NCBI RefSeq assembly: GCF_000332055.1
Contig: NZ_ALVZ01000181.1
Coordinates: 1-41,121 of the forward strand
Source: Xenococcus sp. PCC 7305
GTDB taxonomy: Bacteria; Cyanobacteriota; Cyanobacteriia; Cyanobacteriales; Xenococcaceae
Reading direction: 5' to 3'
Length of the DNA stretch: 41,121 bases
The translations under genes and the position numbers were made by a program. Positions 11,301 through 18,224 of this stretch are shown piece after piece. How positions within the stretch are numbered: the stretch's first letter is position 1; each line of letters opens with the position of its first letter. The notes under the pieces were generated by a model. That model was not told where the DNA came from and did no database searches. It saw only the letters and a program-made list of their open reading frames with translations.

Positions 11301-12834
11301 TAGTCATAATGGTCAATTAATTGCCAGTGCAGGAGGCGAAGATGGCACTGTCGCCCTCTGGGATCGAGAAGGAAAGCAGCTAGCAAGATGGCAGGCTCAT
11401 AAAGCACCAACCAAGAATGTGAGTTTTAGTCCCGATGATCAATTGGTTGTAACCACAGGGGGAGAAAAAACGATTCGGCTCTGGAATCTTCAAGGAGAGT
11501 TATTATGGCAAGTTCCGGTTCATAGCTGGCAGGTGTCATTTAGTCCTGATGGTCAGCTTATTGCCAGTGCAGGAGATAATGGGTTGATTGAGATCTGGGA
11601 TCGGCAATATCAGCAAATAGCCTCTTGGCCAGGAGATAGAACCCGACTCTGGAATTTGGCATTTAGTCCCGATAGTAAATCAATTGCCACCGCAGGGGAA
11701 GATGGAACTGCTAGAGTATGGGATTTTCGGGGTCAACAATTAGACCAATTTAGTCGCCATTCCAGTCCGGTGAGAACTGTTAGCTTTAGCAAGGATGGCA
11801 AACTACTAGTTAGTTCTGGAGATGATGGCACAACTCGTTTATGGAATTTACAGAAACAAACATCTCTAACCTGGCAGGGCGATCGCAATAGGGTGCAGGG
11901 TCTGACCTTTAGTCCTGACGGCAAATCATTGGTCAGTGGTGGCACAGATGGGATAGTTCATTTTTGGGATTTACAAGGTAAACAATTATCAAGATTTACC
12001 TCCCAGAACTTAGGGATCAAAACTATTGGTATTAGCTCTGATGGTGATGCCGTAGCTAGTGTCAGTGAAGATGGTGTGGTTCACATCTCCAATTTACAGA
12101 ATGAGTCTTTGGGAATTTTTGCTACTCAAGTTGATTTGATAACTACTATTGTTTTTCATCCTGAGGAGCAGATGATTGCGATCGCGGGAAGCCAGGGAAC
12201 AATAAAACTCTATAACTTACAAGGGGAATTAATAAGAGATTTACCAACATATCATAATGGTTTAGTTAATAGTCTAACTTTTAGTCCTAATAGTAAATTT
12301 TTGGCTAGTGCGGGAGAAGATGGCCTTGTCATCGCCTGGGACTGGCAAAATCAGCGATTACACAATATGTTTCAGGATCATATTGGAGAGGTTCATGAAG
12401 TCACTTTCAGTTCTGACGGCAAATGGCTGGCCAGTGCGGGCCGAGATGGCACAATTCGTCGCTGGAATGTCAACAAAAACTCCACTCAATCTCCTTTCCA
12501 TGTTTATGGTGCTGAAGTCAATTCTGTAGTTTATAGCCCTGATGGGAAGACAATTATTAGCGGTGATAATCAAGGTTCTGTTTGGCTATGGGATCTCGAC
12601 ACCGGAAAAACCCTAGCAACCTGGAAAGCTCACAAATCTGGCATTGAAGATATTAGTTTACACCCAGAGGGCAATTTACTGGCAACCACAGGACAGAATG
12701 GCGAGATCAAATTATGGAAAATTGATTCTTTTGAACAATTAATTACTCAGGTTTGTTCTTGGATGGGGAATTATTTGAATCATAACGTCACTGTTGACAA
12801 CAGCGATCGCAATCTCTGCAAGCATGTCCCCTGA
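8302..12834 (+). CDS. Caspase-like (C14) - STAND NTPase - WD40 repeat protein
   Basis: This 1510-residue protein has the architecture of an NLR-like sensor. Residues 15-275 are a caspase-fold peptidase with the catalytic His in YFAGHG (His103) and Cys in LDCCFAG (Cys155), so it is probably active. A linker leads to NPYRGLESFEERHADLFFGR (298-317) and a STAND NTPase with Walker A GISGSGKSS (340-348) and Walker B LLLVIDQFEEL (429-439). A single hydrophobic segment (about 779-798) may be a membrane anchor. Fourteen WD40 repeats follow (about 875-1480), enough for two seven-bladed propellers. Between repeats 2 and 3 sits a foreign insertion of about 35 residues (about 951-985) containing repeat DNA. 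A second ATG at 8329 (MSKSFDRSIAIVIG) is an equally plausible start. Role inferred: ligand sensing by the propellers, then protease activation. Confidence 0.93.
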   Translation: MAVASGSSPMSKSFDRSIAIVIGINEYQNGIAPLQTPVSDAIAIATILSESYQYHLIHPDFNSGVILNEYAKKEQLKNLFTDILPNQIKPTNRDRLLLYFAGHGLARNSDIGPEGYLVPQDGDIKQKDSLLRMIDLHDWLSQLHCRHLLVILDCCFAGTFRWASTRKLIPIPEKIHWEHYHRFIKYPAWQVITSAAHNQEALDFLNNRDRDNSKKHSPFAEGLIKALGDRQADLIADGVITTPELYLYLRDYVGLSSQERQTPGFFPLKNHDRGEYIFKLPDLEPDLEPAPPLDKNHNPYRGLESFEERHADLFFGRQEVIQELAAKVGRSQQQLTVVLGISGSGKSSLVKAGLIPYLRQKQAQKWLILNPLRPGTNPHAALARGFSQLDKYYKPVANTTMLGQRLQDNLCQYIKAIKAWSQQHPNSRLLLVIDQFEELITLEQKTISAKPLSKLEPPQITAEKTASWQEFITLLVDILKKCPQLSLVITLRSDFEPRFLKSALASDWENSRFVVRAMRSDELRDAVVKPATEMALYFEPANLVDRLLDEVAQTAGALPLLSFALSQMYVRLHRAWLEEGQEERALTVDEDFEQSGGVAGSLTRRANEEYDKLPDDAHRLTMSRVMLRMVEIEGGEVVKRRVLKPELIYPSEAENQRVSRVLSSLVETRLIVTGKEAETDSIYYEPAHDFLVRGWDKLQDWLSQDQQQDNLALQRLLTPAAVDWQNKSKSRLFLWNANPRLDLLQQILHSQDSWFNKIETEFVRSSIARKRFNVRFRRGSAIAIMSLLATGLIFALFGETNAQIGQSKASNQSAKAGLTSKNTLDSMVDSLRAAKLLKNPLVKILNPQKQLQKEITGTLLWSIHQVKEVNRLQGSTVPVRSVISPQGDLIASAEDNGWIRLWNLQGEKLANWQADNQRVWAVSFSPDQKLLVSGSENGKIRLWNLENKILSGFALEGRGKMAEGRWFKSASSYDSQSSQDLVTLIAQWQGHPGILRDVSFSHNGQLIASAGGEDGTVALWDREGKQLARWQAHKAPTKNVSFSPDDQLVVTTGGEKTIRLWNLQGELLWQVPVHSWQVSFSPDGQLIASAGDNGLIEIWDRQYQQIASWPGDRTRLWNLAFSPDSKSIATAGEDGTARVWDFRGQQLDQFSRHSSPVRTVSFSKDGKLLVSSGDDGTTRLWNLQKQTSLTWQGDRNRVQGLTFSPDGKSLVSGGTDGIVHFWDLQGKQLSRFTSQNLGIKTIGISSDGDAVASVSEDGVVHISNLQNESLGIFATQVDLITTIVFHPEEQMIAIAGSQGTIKLYNLQGELIRDLPTYHNGLVNSLTFSPNSKFLASAGEDGLVIAWDWQNQRLHNMFQDHIGEVHEVTFSSDGKWLASAGRDGTIRRWNVNKNSTQSPFHVYGAEVNSVVYSPDGKTIISGDNQGSVWLWDLDTGKTLATWKAHKSGIEDISLHPEGNLLATTGQNGEIKLWKIDSFEQLITQVCSWMGNYLNHNVTVDNSDRNLCKHVP
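11155..11200 (+). repeat. Repeat-derived insertion inside the WD40 coding region
   Basis: GGGCTTCGCCC, a small inverted repeat, is followed by degenerate GGCAGAG/GGAAGAT heptamers. The same heptamers form intergenic arrays at about 23.95 and 26.29 kb. Here they are translated in frame between WD repeats 2 and 3, where other repeats have a short loop. Confidence 0.75.
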
Positions 12835-12963
12835 GACACCTTTAATACTACAGCAATGTTCCAAAAAAAAGTCCCCAATATTAAAAAGAGACGTTTTCTT
12901 ATGAAGAGAATGTCAATATGTGGTAGTTTGCTAACAGCAAAATGATAATGTTGTCGGCGTCAC

Positions 12964-13317
12964 TTGATTTTAGAATCTAATCCCGCTTCCAAAACTGTCC
13001 TGGTTTGTCAGGGAAATACCTGTAGCCCATCTGGGGCGGATAAAGTTTTGGCGGTGTTTCAAGCTCAGGCTCCTCCTGGGGTGACAATCATTGGTTGTGG
13101 TTGTTTGGGGCAATGTGGCAATGGTCCAATGGTTTTAATTCTGCCGGAAAAGACTTGGTATAGTAGGGTTCATATTAACAGTGCCGAAATAATTATTGAG
13201 CAACATTTGCGTTTGGGGAAACCCGTTCCTAATCTTCTCTATTCCCAGTTCCACCCGCTTCCGAGTTCTCAAGAGCAAAAAAAGTCACTTATCTTTGGTT
13301 TTGGTTATTTGCTCTAA
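12964..13317 (+). CDS. Thioredoxin-like [2Fe-2S] ferredoxin domain protein
   Basis: This protein of about 117 residues has the four cluster cysteines of the thioredoxin-like ferredoxin family in two pairs: CQGNTC (near residue 15) and CGCLGQC (near residue 45). TWYSRVHINSAEIIIEQHL matches the C-terminal part of this fold, and cyanobacterial relatives are single-domain redox proteins of unknown partner. The only start giving the full domain is a TTG at 12964, because a stop at 12946 closes the frame upstream; no clear ribosome site is visible, so expression may be weak or the start is unusual. The last 27 or so residues (after NLLYSQFHPL) are not conserved in appearance. Confidence 0.8.
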   Translation: MILESNPASKTVLVCQGNTCSPSGADKVLAVFQAQAPPGVTIIGCGCLGQCGNGPMVLILPEKTWYSRVHINSAEIIIEQHLRLGKPVPNLLYSQFHPLPSSQEQKKSLIFGFGYLL

Positions 13318-13390
13318 GCGCAACGATAGCTCTGGTGATAACGATAGTTTGGGTACTCAACGCAAACCAGTATTAAGGCGTCCCTTTTGA

Positions 13391-14407
13391 TCATCTTCTA
13401 TTTTCTGTTCCCTGTTCCCTGTTCCCTATTCCCTTATAAAAGACAATCCATTCCCCTTCAGCTTCTGCGATCGCATTATTCGGTAAACTAGAAGTTCGAC
13501 TTTTATTGGGTGCTGAGATTAATTTGCAAACAGCTTCTATTTGTTCAAAATTGGGCTGATGTTGAATGACCTGGGGAAGAAACTGACGAATGATGCGACG
13601 TTGTAAAGCTAAAGATATCGCTTTTAGTTTTTGACGATTTAATTTATGTTCCGTGGGATGCTTGACTTGAGCGAGTAACTCAGTTGCGATAGTTTCTAGA
13701 TATTCGGTATCGGCTCGCAATAATTCCGCAGTTTGCACCAGAGAATTTTCTACCTGAGGATTAAAATTATCTTTTAAATAGGGAATCAAATAGCCTCGAA
13801 TCCGATTTCTGGCATATTTATTATTTTCATTGGCAATATCAAACCAAATAGGAAGATAAAATTTTTGGCAAAAATCAAAGGTTTCGGAACGAGTAAAATT
13901 CAGAATAGGACGAATTAATTGAATATCAGGAGTGAGATTTCTTTGCCAACCCAAGGAGCTTAAGCCATCTGCTCCGGCCCCGCGAATTAAATTGTATAAA
14001 AAAGTCTCTGCGCGATCGCTTTTAGTATGACCTGTAACTATATATTGAAAGTCATTTTCCTGGGCAATTTCGATTAAAGCTTGATATCGCCATTGTCTAG
14101 CAGCCGCTTCGGTTTCCTTGAGATTATGAGCTTGTTTGAGATAAAAAGGCGTTGACCAGGTCTGGCTAATTTTCTCCACATGAGCGGCAATTCCCATATC
14201 TGTGGCCCAGGCATGATCGCAATGGGCGATCGCAATATGCCAATACCATTTTGATTGCAAATCTAAGAGTAATTTACTCAGGCACAGAGAATCTTGACCG
14301 CCAGAAACTGCCACTAAAATACGGCTTTGTGGTGGTAATAAAGGTTGATCTCGTAAGGTTTGATGCAACTTCGCATGAAAGTTTGTCCAGATATTTTGAT
14401 GAACCAT
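13391..14407 (-). CDS. tilS: tRNA(Ile)-lysidine synthase
   Basis: This 338-residue ATP-pyrophosphatase converts C34 of the CAU-anticodon tRNA-Ile to lysidine, so that it reads AUA. The PP-loop ILVAVSGGQDSLCLS lies at residues 30-44, followed by the family segments VTGHTKSDRAETFLYNLIRGAG and IRPILNFTRSETFDFC. The TilS substrate-binding domain (about 230-320) follows; the larger C-terminal domain of E. coli TilS is absent, as is common in cyanobacteria. The last residues (GIGNREQGTENRR) are translated from a GGGAACA-type tandem repeat, so the native C-terminus has been replaced or extended. It is divergent from the MATE gene. Confidence 0.93.
   Translation of the reverse strand: MVHQNIWTNFHAKLHQTLRDQPLLPPQSRILVAVSGGQDSLCLSKLLLDLQSKWYWHIAIAHCDHAWATDMGIAAHVEKISQTWSTPFYLKQAHNLKETEAAARQWRYQALIEIAQENDFQYIVTGHTKSDRAETFLYNLIRGAGADGLSSLGWQRNLTPDIQLIRPILNFTRSETFDFCQKFYLPIWFDIANENNKYARNRIRGYLIPYLKDNFNPQVENSLVQTAELLRADTEYLETIATELLAQVKHPTEHKLNRQKLKAISLALQRRIIRQFLPQVIQHQPNFEQIEAVCKLISAPNKSRTSSLPNNAIAEAEGEWIVFYKGIGNREQGTENRR
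13405..13434. repeat. CTGTTCC/CTATTCC heptamer array overlapping the tilS 3' end
   Basis: Four heptamer units run into the coding end of tilS. On the minus strand they read GGGAACA/GGGAATA and encode the terminal GNREQGTENRR. The stop TGA (13393-13391) lies just beyond the array. Confidence 0.85.
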
Positions 14408-14560
14408 AAATACTCTAAAATCTCAATAGTTCAAATATGATCATTTTATGAGACAATGAAAGATTGACTAATTTATTAAATTTTTATTTATAAAATATTG
14501 AAATTATCAGTTATTAATTACCAATTATATAGCGTTTCTCAGATTCATGAGGTGCACTCT

Positions 14561-14581
14561 CTATTCCCTATTCCCTATTCT
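14561..14581. repeat. CTATTCC heptamer array between tilS and the MATE gene
   Basis: Three units of CTATTCC lie in the 221-bp divergent intergenic region, 48 bp before the MATE start. The remaining sequence is AT-rich and shows no further recognisable element. Confidence 0.8.
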
Positions 14582-14628
14582 CGAAAGCAGAGCTGTCTGT
14601 ATCTCACTAATTTAAGAAGATCTATAAT

Positions 14629-15957
14629 ATGACCCTTGCTATTCCTAATAATTATCAGAGTTTTCTGCCAAGATTTTATCGCTTATCTTTTGTTAGTATT
14701 TTATCCAACCTCATGGTTCCTTTGGCAGGTTTGTTTGATGCTGCATTTTTGGGCCATTTAACAAATATTAATTACCTAGCTGGCGTAATCTTAGCAAGTC
14801 TTTTATTTGATTATCTCTATCGAGTTCTCAAATTTATTCGTAACAGTACCAATACGATGACGGCTCAAGCTGTAGGAGAAAATGATAACCAAAAGATTTT
14901 GTTGCAGCTATTGCGCAGTGGCTTAATTGCTCTTGCGATCGCGATAATTATTTTAGGTTTACAATATCCGATCCAAAAATTGGGCTTTGCAATCTTAGCA
15001 GGTTCGCCGGTAATTAAAGCTTCAGGAGTTGTCTATTTCAAGAGCAGAATTTGGGGTGCTCCTGCTGTCTTATTAAATCTTGTGCTGATAGGTTGGTTTC
15101 TCGGAAGAGAAAAGAATGGTTGGGTTTTTTTGATTTCTTTGATAGCTAATAGCTCGAATGTTTTACTAGATTATGTAATGATCTCCCAATGGGGTTGGGG
15201 TTCTATGGGAGCCGGTTTAGCAACTGCTTTGAGTCAATATTTAGCTCTATTTGTCGGTTTGGTAGCCGTAGCTTTGACTATTCAATGGCAAGATCTGCCT
15301 GAAGCGATTAAAGCCTTATCTGATAAACAAGCCCTCACTTCAACTTTAGTTTTGAAAGGTAATATCTTTATCCGCTTTTTAATTCTGATTTCTAGCTATG
15401 CGGTCTTTACTAATCTTAGTGCCACAATGGGAAAAGAAATCTTAACTGAGAATGGATTGTTATTACAAATTGTTCTGGTAAGTCAATTTTCTGTTCAAGG
15501 AATTGGCATGACAGTCCAAACTTTGATTGGTAATTTTCAAGGTCAGGGAGATACAAAAAGAGTTATGCCTTTAGTCTTCACAGGCATTTTCCATGGCTTG
15601 TTACTATCTTTAGGTTTTGCTCTGATTGTTTTGTTTTTTCCCCAAACAATCTTTGCCCTTCTGACCAATCATAATTATATTAACCAAGCAATTACTGACT
15701 ATACAATTTGGTTTTTACCCCTCCTGACTCTGAGTGCGATCGCATTTATTTTAGAAGGATATTTTATTGGCATCAAAGATGGCGTAACCTTGCGCAACTC
15801 TTCTCTAATTTCTTTTTGTTGTGTCTTTATCCCTATATCTGCTACTGCCTGGTATTGGCAGAATGCTCATTTACTATGGGCATCTTTAACATCGTTTATG
15901 ATTTCAATCATCATAATATTGGGAAGCAAATTGAGAATGGAGCTTTCTCAAACTTAA
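14629..15957 (+). CDS. MATE family efflux transporter (DinF-like)
   Basis: This 442-residue membrane protein has about twelve hydrophobic segments. The first half includes VPLAGLFDAAFLGHL, the typical MATE helix 1 motif with its conserved Asp, and MTAQAVGENDNQKIL at the helix 2-3 loop. The second half repeats the pattern with QFSVQGIGMTVQTLIGNFQGQGDTKRV. MATE proteins export cationic compounds using a proton or sodium gradient; DinF-type members are mostly uncharacterised. Substrate cannot be told from sequence. The ATG follows AGAAGAT at normal spacing. It is divergent from tilS, and a heptamer array separates it from the next gene. Confidence 0.92.
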   Translation: MTLAIPNNYQSFLPRFYRLSFVSILSNLMVPLAGLFDAAFLGHLTNINYLAGVILASLLFDYLYRVLKFIRNSTNTMTAQAVGENDNQKILLQLLRSGLIALAIAIIILGLQYPIQKLGFAILAGSPVIKASGVVYFKSRIWGAPAVLLNLVLIGWFLGREKNGWVFLISLIANSSNVLLDYVMISQWGWGSMGAGLATALSQYLALFVGLVAVALTIQWQDLPEAIKALSDKQALTSTLVLKGNIFIRFLILISSYAVFTNLSATMGKEILTENGLLLQIVLVSQFSVQGIGMTVQTLIGNFQGQGDTKRVMPLVFTGIFHGLLLSLGFALIVLFFPQTIFALLTNHNYINQAITDYTIWFLPLLTLSAIAFILEGYFIGIKDGVTLRNSSLISFCCVFIPISATAWYWQNAHLLWASLTSFMISIIIILGSKLRMELSQT

Positions 15958-15978
15958 CTTGCTAGACTAGCAGTTGAG

Positions 15979-16010
15979 AATAGGGAACAGGGAACGGGGA
16001 ACGGGGAACA
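15979..16010. repeat. GGGAACA/GGGAACG heptamer array
   Basis: Imperfect units (TAGGGAACAGGGAACGGGGA and onward) fill most of the 80 bp between the MATE gene and the four-helix-bundle gene. They place repeat DNA directly before the latter's leader. Confidence 0.8.
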
Positions 16011-16037
16011 GTGTAAGAGAAATAAAGTTAATTTACT

Positions 16038-16409
16038 ATGTCCGACATTCATGACTTTAAAGACTTAAGAATCTGGCAAAAGGGTATAGTTATTGCAGAA
16101 AAGTGCTATTTTTTGACTAGGACTTTTCCCAAAGATGAACTGTATGGGATGGTTCAACAGATTAGAAGAAGTTCTGCATCTATTCCTGCCAACATAGCGG
16201 AAGGGTACGGGAGACGCTATACGAAAGAATATTTAAGATTTCTCAATATATCAGTAGGCTCATTAAATGAACTAGAAACTTACCTGATTTTATCTGAAAG
16301 AGTGGGATTATGTTCGAGAAAAGAAACAGAAACAATTATTTCTTTTATTCCCTATTCCCTATTCCCTATTCCCTATTCCCTATTCCCTATTCCCGAAACA
16401 ACAAACTAA
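16038..16409 (+). CDS. Four-helix-bundle protein (S23 / 23S rRNA IVP family)
   Basis: The 123-residue product matches the four-helix-bundle family first found in 23S rRNA intervening sequences: FKDLRIWQKG at residues 7-16, IRRSSASIPANIAEGYGRR at about 43-61, and ISVGSLNELETYLILSERVG near 75-94. Family members are small helical proteins of unknown function, often next to repeats or mobile DNA. The protein should end after about residue 105; the last 15 or so residues (IPYSLFPIPYSLFPIPE) are translated from a CCCTATT heptamer array, so the original stop has been lost. No 23S rRNA sequence surrounds it. Confidence 0.88.
   Translation: MSDIHDFKDLRIWQKGIVIAEKCYFLTRTFPKDELYGMVQQIRRSSASIPANIAEGYGRRYTKEYLRFLNISVGSLNELETYLILSERVGLCSRKETETIISFIPYSLFPIPYSLFPIPETTN
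16347..16394. repeat. CCCTATT heptamer array encoding a C-terminal tail
   Basis: About six and a half units of CCCTATT lie inside the 3' end of the four-helix-bundle gene. With period 7 they translate as a 7-residue peptide repeat (IPYSLFP). The stop codon follows 15 bp after the array. Confidence 0.88.
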
Positions 16410-16443
16410 TTTTAAATTGCAGGTTCGGTAGAGCCAAAAATGT

Positions 16444-17529
16444 TTAATGTTTAATAGTCATCTCATTGCCTGGCTTCGCAAAGATCATTCTGCCTGCTGA
16501 AGTTTGCAGAGAAGAAGTCACAATCACCTGAATTTCTCCACCAACATAATTATGGCCTTCGTCCACAACTACCATCGTGCCATCATCAAGATAACCAATA
16601 CCTTGTTGTGGTTCTTTGCCTTGTTTGATGATCTTTAGATCTAAATTATCTCCTGGTAAATAGAGAGGACGCAAAGATTGAGCCAAATCATTTACATTGA
16701 GAACTGACACACCCTGTAAGTTAGCAACTTTACTCAGGTTGTAATCATTAGTTAATAAAATACCGTTAATTTCTTGGGTCAAAAGAACTAATTTGGCATC
16801 TACAGTATCAAGCTCTTCGTAATTGGTATCGCGAATAATAATTCTCTCGGGATATTCTCCTTGAACGCGATTGAGAATATCTAAGCCTCTTCTGCCACGA
16901 ATGCGTTTTTGATCGTTGCTGTTATCTGCCAGATTTTGTAACTCTTGTAGGACAAACTTAGGAACAATAATATTGCCTTCTAAAAACCCAGTTTTTAGCA
17001 AAGATTCGATTCTGCCATCAATGATGCAACTAGTGTCCAAAATCTTACTAGAAATAGCTTCTAGCGTTCCTTCTGCGACCAAAATACTTTCTAGGCTGCC
17101 AGGATTAATCAATCGTAAAAAAGTTCTGCCGTGAGTATCAGCGAGGCTAATTCCCATATAGGAGAACATGACACTGCCCATAATCGCGATCGCGGGCTTT
17201 AGGAAACTTAATTCTTCGGGAATCGGTAGCACGAACATGGGAGCCAACATCAGGTTAGCAATCAACAAACCAATAGCCAGGCCGATCGCTCTAGTAATAA
17301 TCACCTCGATGGGAGTTTTACTGACTTGTTTTTCGAGTCGACGATAGGTAGTCTGGATCGCAACCCCAACTCCCAAACCAATAATCGCGGCAAACCCTGC
17401 GAGGGTAAAACGGAGTGCAGAAATATTAGACACTTGCATCAAAATGTCTTGTGGCAGGAATTGCAGGCTATCAAATCCAATATTGATTGCTGCGAAGATA
17501 CAGATGATGATTATGATGGCATCAATCAT
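16444..17529 (-). CDS. PIN and TRAM domain membrane protein (YacL-like)
   Basis: This 361-residue protein has N-terminal hydrophobic segments (about residues 1-20, 38-60, 82-105 and 110-130). A PIN nuclease domain follows, beginning ILDTSCIIDGRI (near 162), with acidic residues in VPKFVLQELQNLAD, DTVDAKLVLL and LLTNDYNL. The C-terminal TRAM domain (about 290-350) reads GIGYLDDGTMVVVDEGHNYVGGEIQVIVTS when taken in parts. The arrangement matches the YacL family, proposed membrane-bound RNases; targets are unknown. Length is normal for the family and all PIN acidic residues appear present. It is convergent with the four-helix-bundle gene, 34 bp apart. Confidence 0.92.
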   Translation of the reverse strand: MIDAIIIIICIFAAINIGFDSLQFLPQDILMQVSNISALRFTLAGFAAIIGLGVGVAIQTTYRRLEKQVSKTPIEVIITRAIGLAIGLLIANLMLAPMFVLPIPEELSFLKPAIAIMGSVMFSYMGISLADTHGRTFLRLINPGSLESILVAEGTLEAISSKILDTSCIIDGRIESLLKTGFLEGNIIVPKFVLQELQNLADNSNDQKRIRGRRGLDILNRVQGEYPERIIIRDTNYEELDTVDAKLVLLTQEINGILLTNDYNLSKVANLQGVSVLNVNDLAQSLRPLYLPGDNLDLKIIKQGKEPQQGIGYLDDGTMVVVDEGHNYVGGEIQVIVTSSLQTSAGRMIFAKPGNEMTIKH

Positions 17530-17717
17530 GGTGCTACCTAGAGAAGTATGTATGAATGGATATATTATCCCACTCTAATCAATTTTCAGGAAGTCTTGAA
17601 AAATTGCACTTTAGTTCTTAACATTGGCGAAATTTTGAAAAGTTATATATCGAGTTTTTAAGAAAATGCTATTTGTCAACCAGTCAAGACACGATCTGGC
17701 AATTTCTATACTCATGA

Positions 17718-17870
17718 AGACTGGTACTAGGTTTTAGGCGATTGGATATAGAGAACTTAAACGCAGCGATCGCAATTCTAGAACGCCACGATGTCATCAA
17801 AGAAAGCGCAGGAAAATATCGCATTATTGTCGAACTGTTTCGCAGATGGACAATTTCAGTTATCAGTTAA
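17718..17870 (+). pseudogene. Relic of an ATPase C-terminal winged-helix domain
   Basis: Inside the 695-bp gap before the phytase-like gene, one frame reads LNAAIAILERHDVIKESAGK followed by YRIIVELFRRWT. That is the look of the terminal winged-helix of cyanobacterial AAA/STAND-type ATPases. There is no start codon and a stop at 17715 closes it upstream, so only about 50 codons remain. The stop TAA at 17868 is supplied by a CAGTTATCAGTTA-type repeat. The flanking 17530-17715 and 17890-18180 are AT-rich with nothing recognisable. Confidence 0.5.
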
Positions 17871-17889
17871 CAGTGATCAGTTATCAGTA
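17857..17889. repeat. CAGTTATCAGTTAACAGTGA-type tandem repeat
   Basis: Degenerate units of CAGTTAT/CAGTTAA/CAGTGAT are arranged in tandem. A related sequence in the opposite orientation occurs at 37249-37280, where it forms the end of the TVP38 gene. Confidence 0.8.
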
Positions 17890-18224
17890 AGTTCTTAAAA
17901 GATAATCTTTATTTCCCGTCATGTGATTCAGATAGCTATAGTTGGACAATCTAAAAAGCCTCAGAAAAGTTCTATTAGATTATTAATCTAGTTTGATTAA
18001 CTTAAAATTAAACATCAAATAATTATTACTTAACCCATTAAAAATTAAAGAAAAAATAATTATTGATTAGATTTTGTCACAGCAATAGATTACAGTAATT
18101 TGTCGGTTTTAAGCCTCTTAACCTTCGATCTAAATTGTGGTTGATTGTCATACAATGACCTCTTGTTGGAATAAATTATCGAATAAGATCGTACGGTTTT
18201 AAATTTCAGGAGAATTAACAATCC

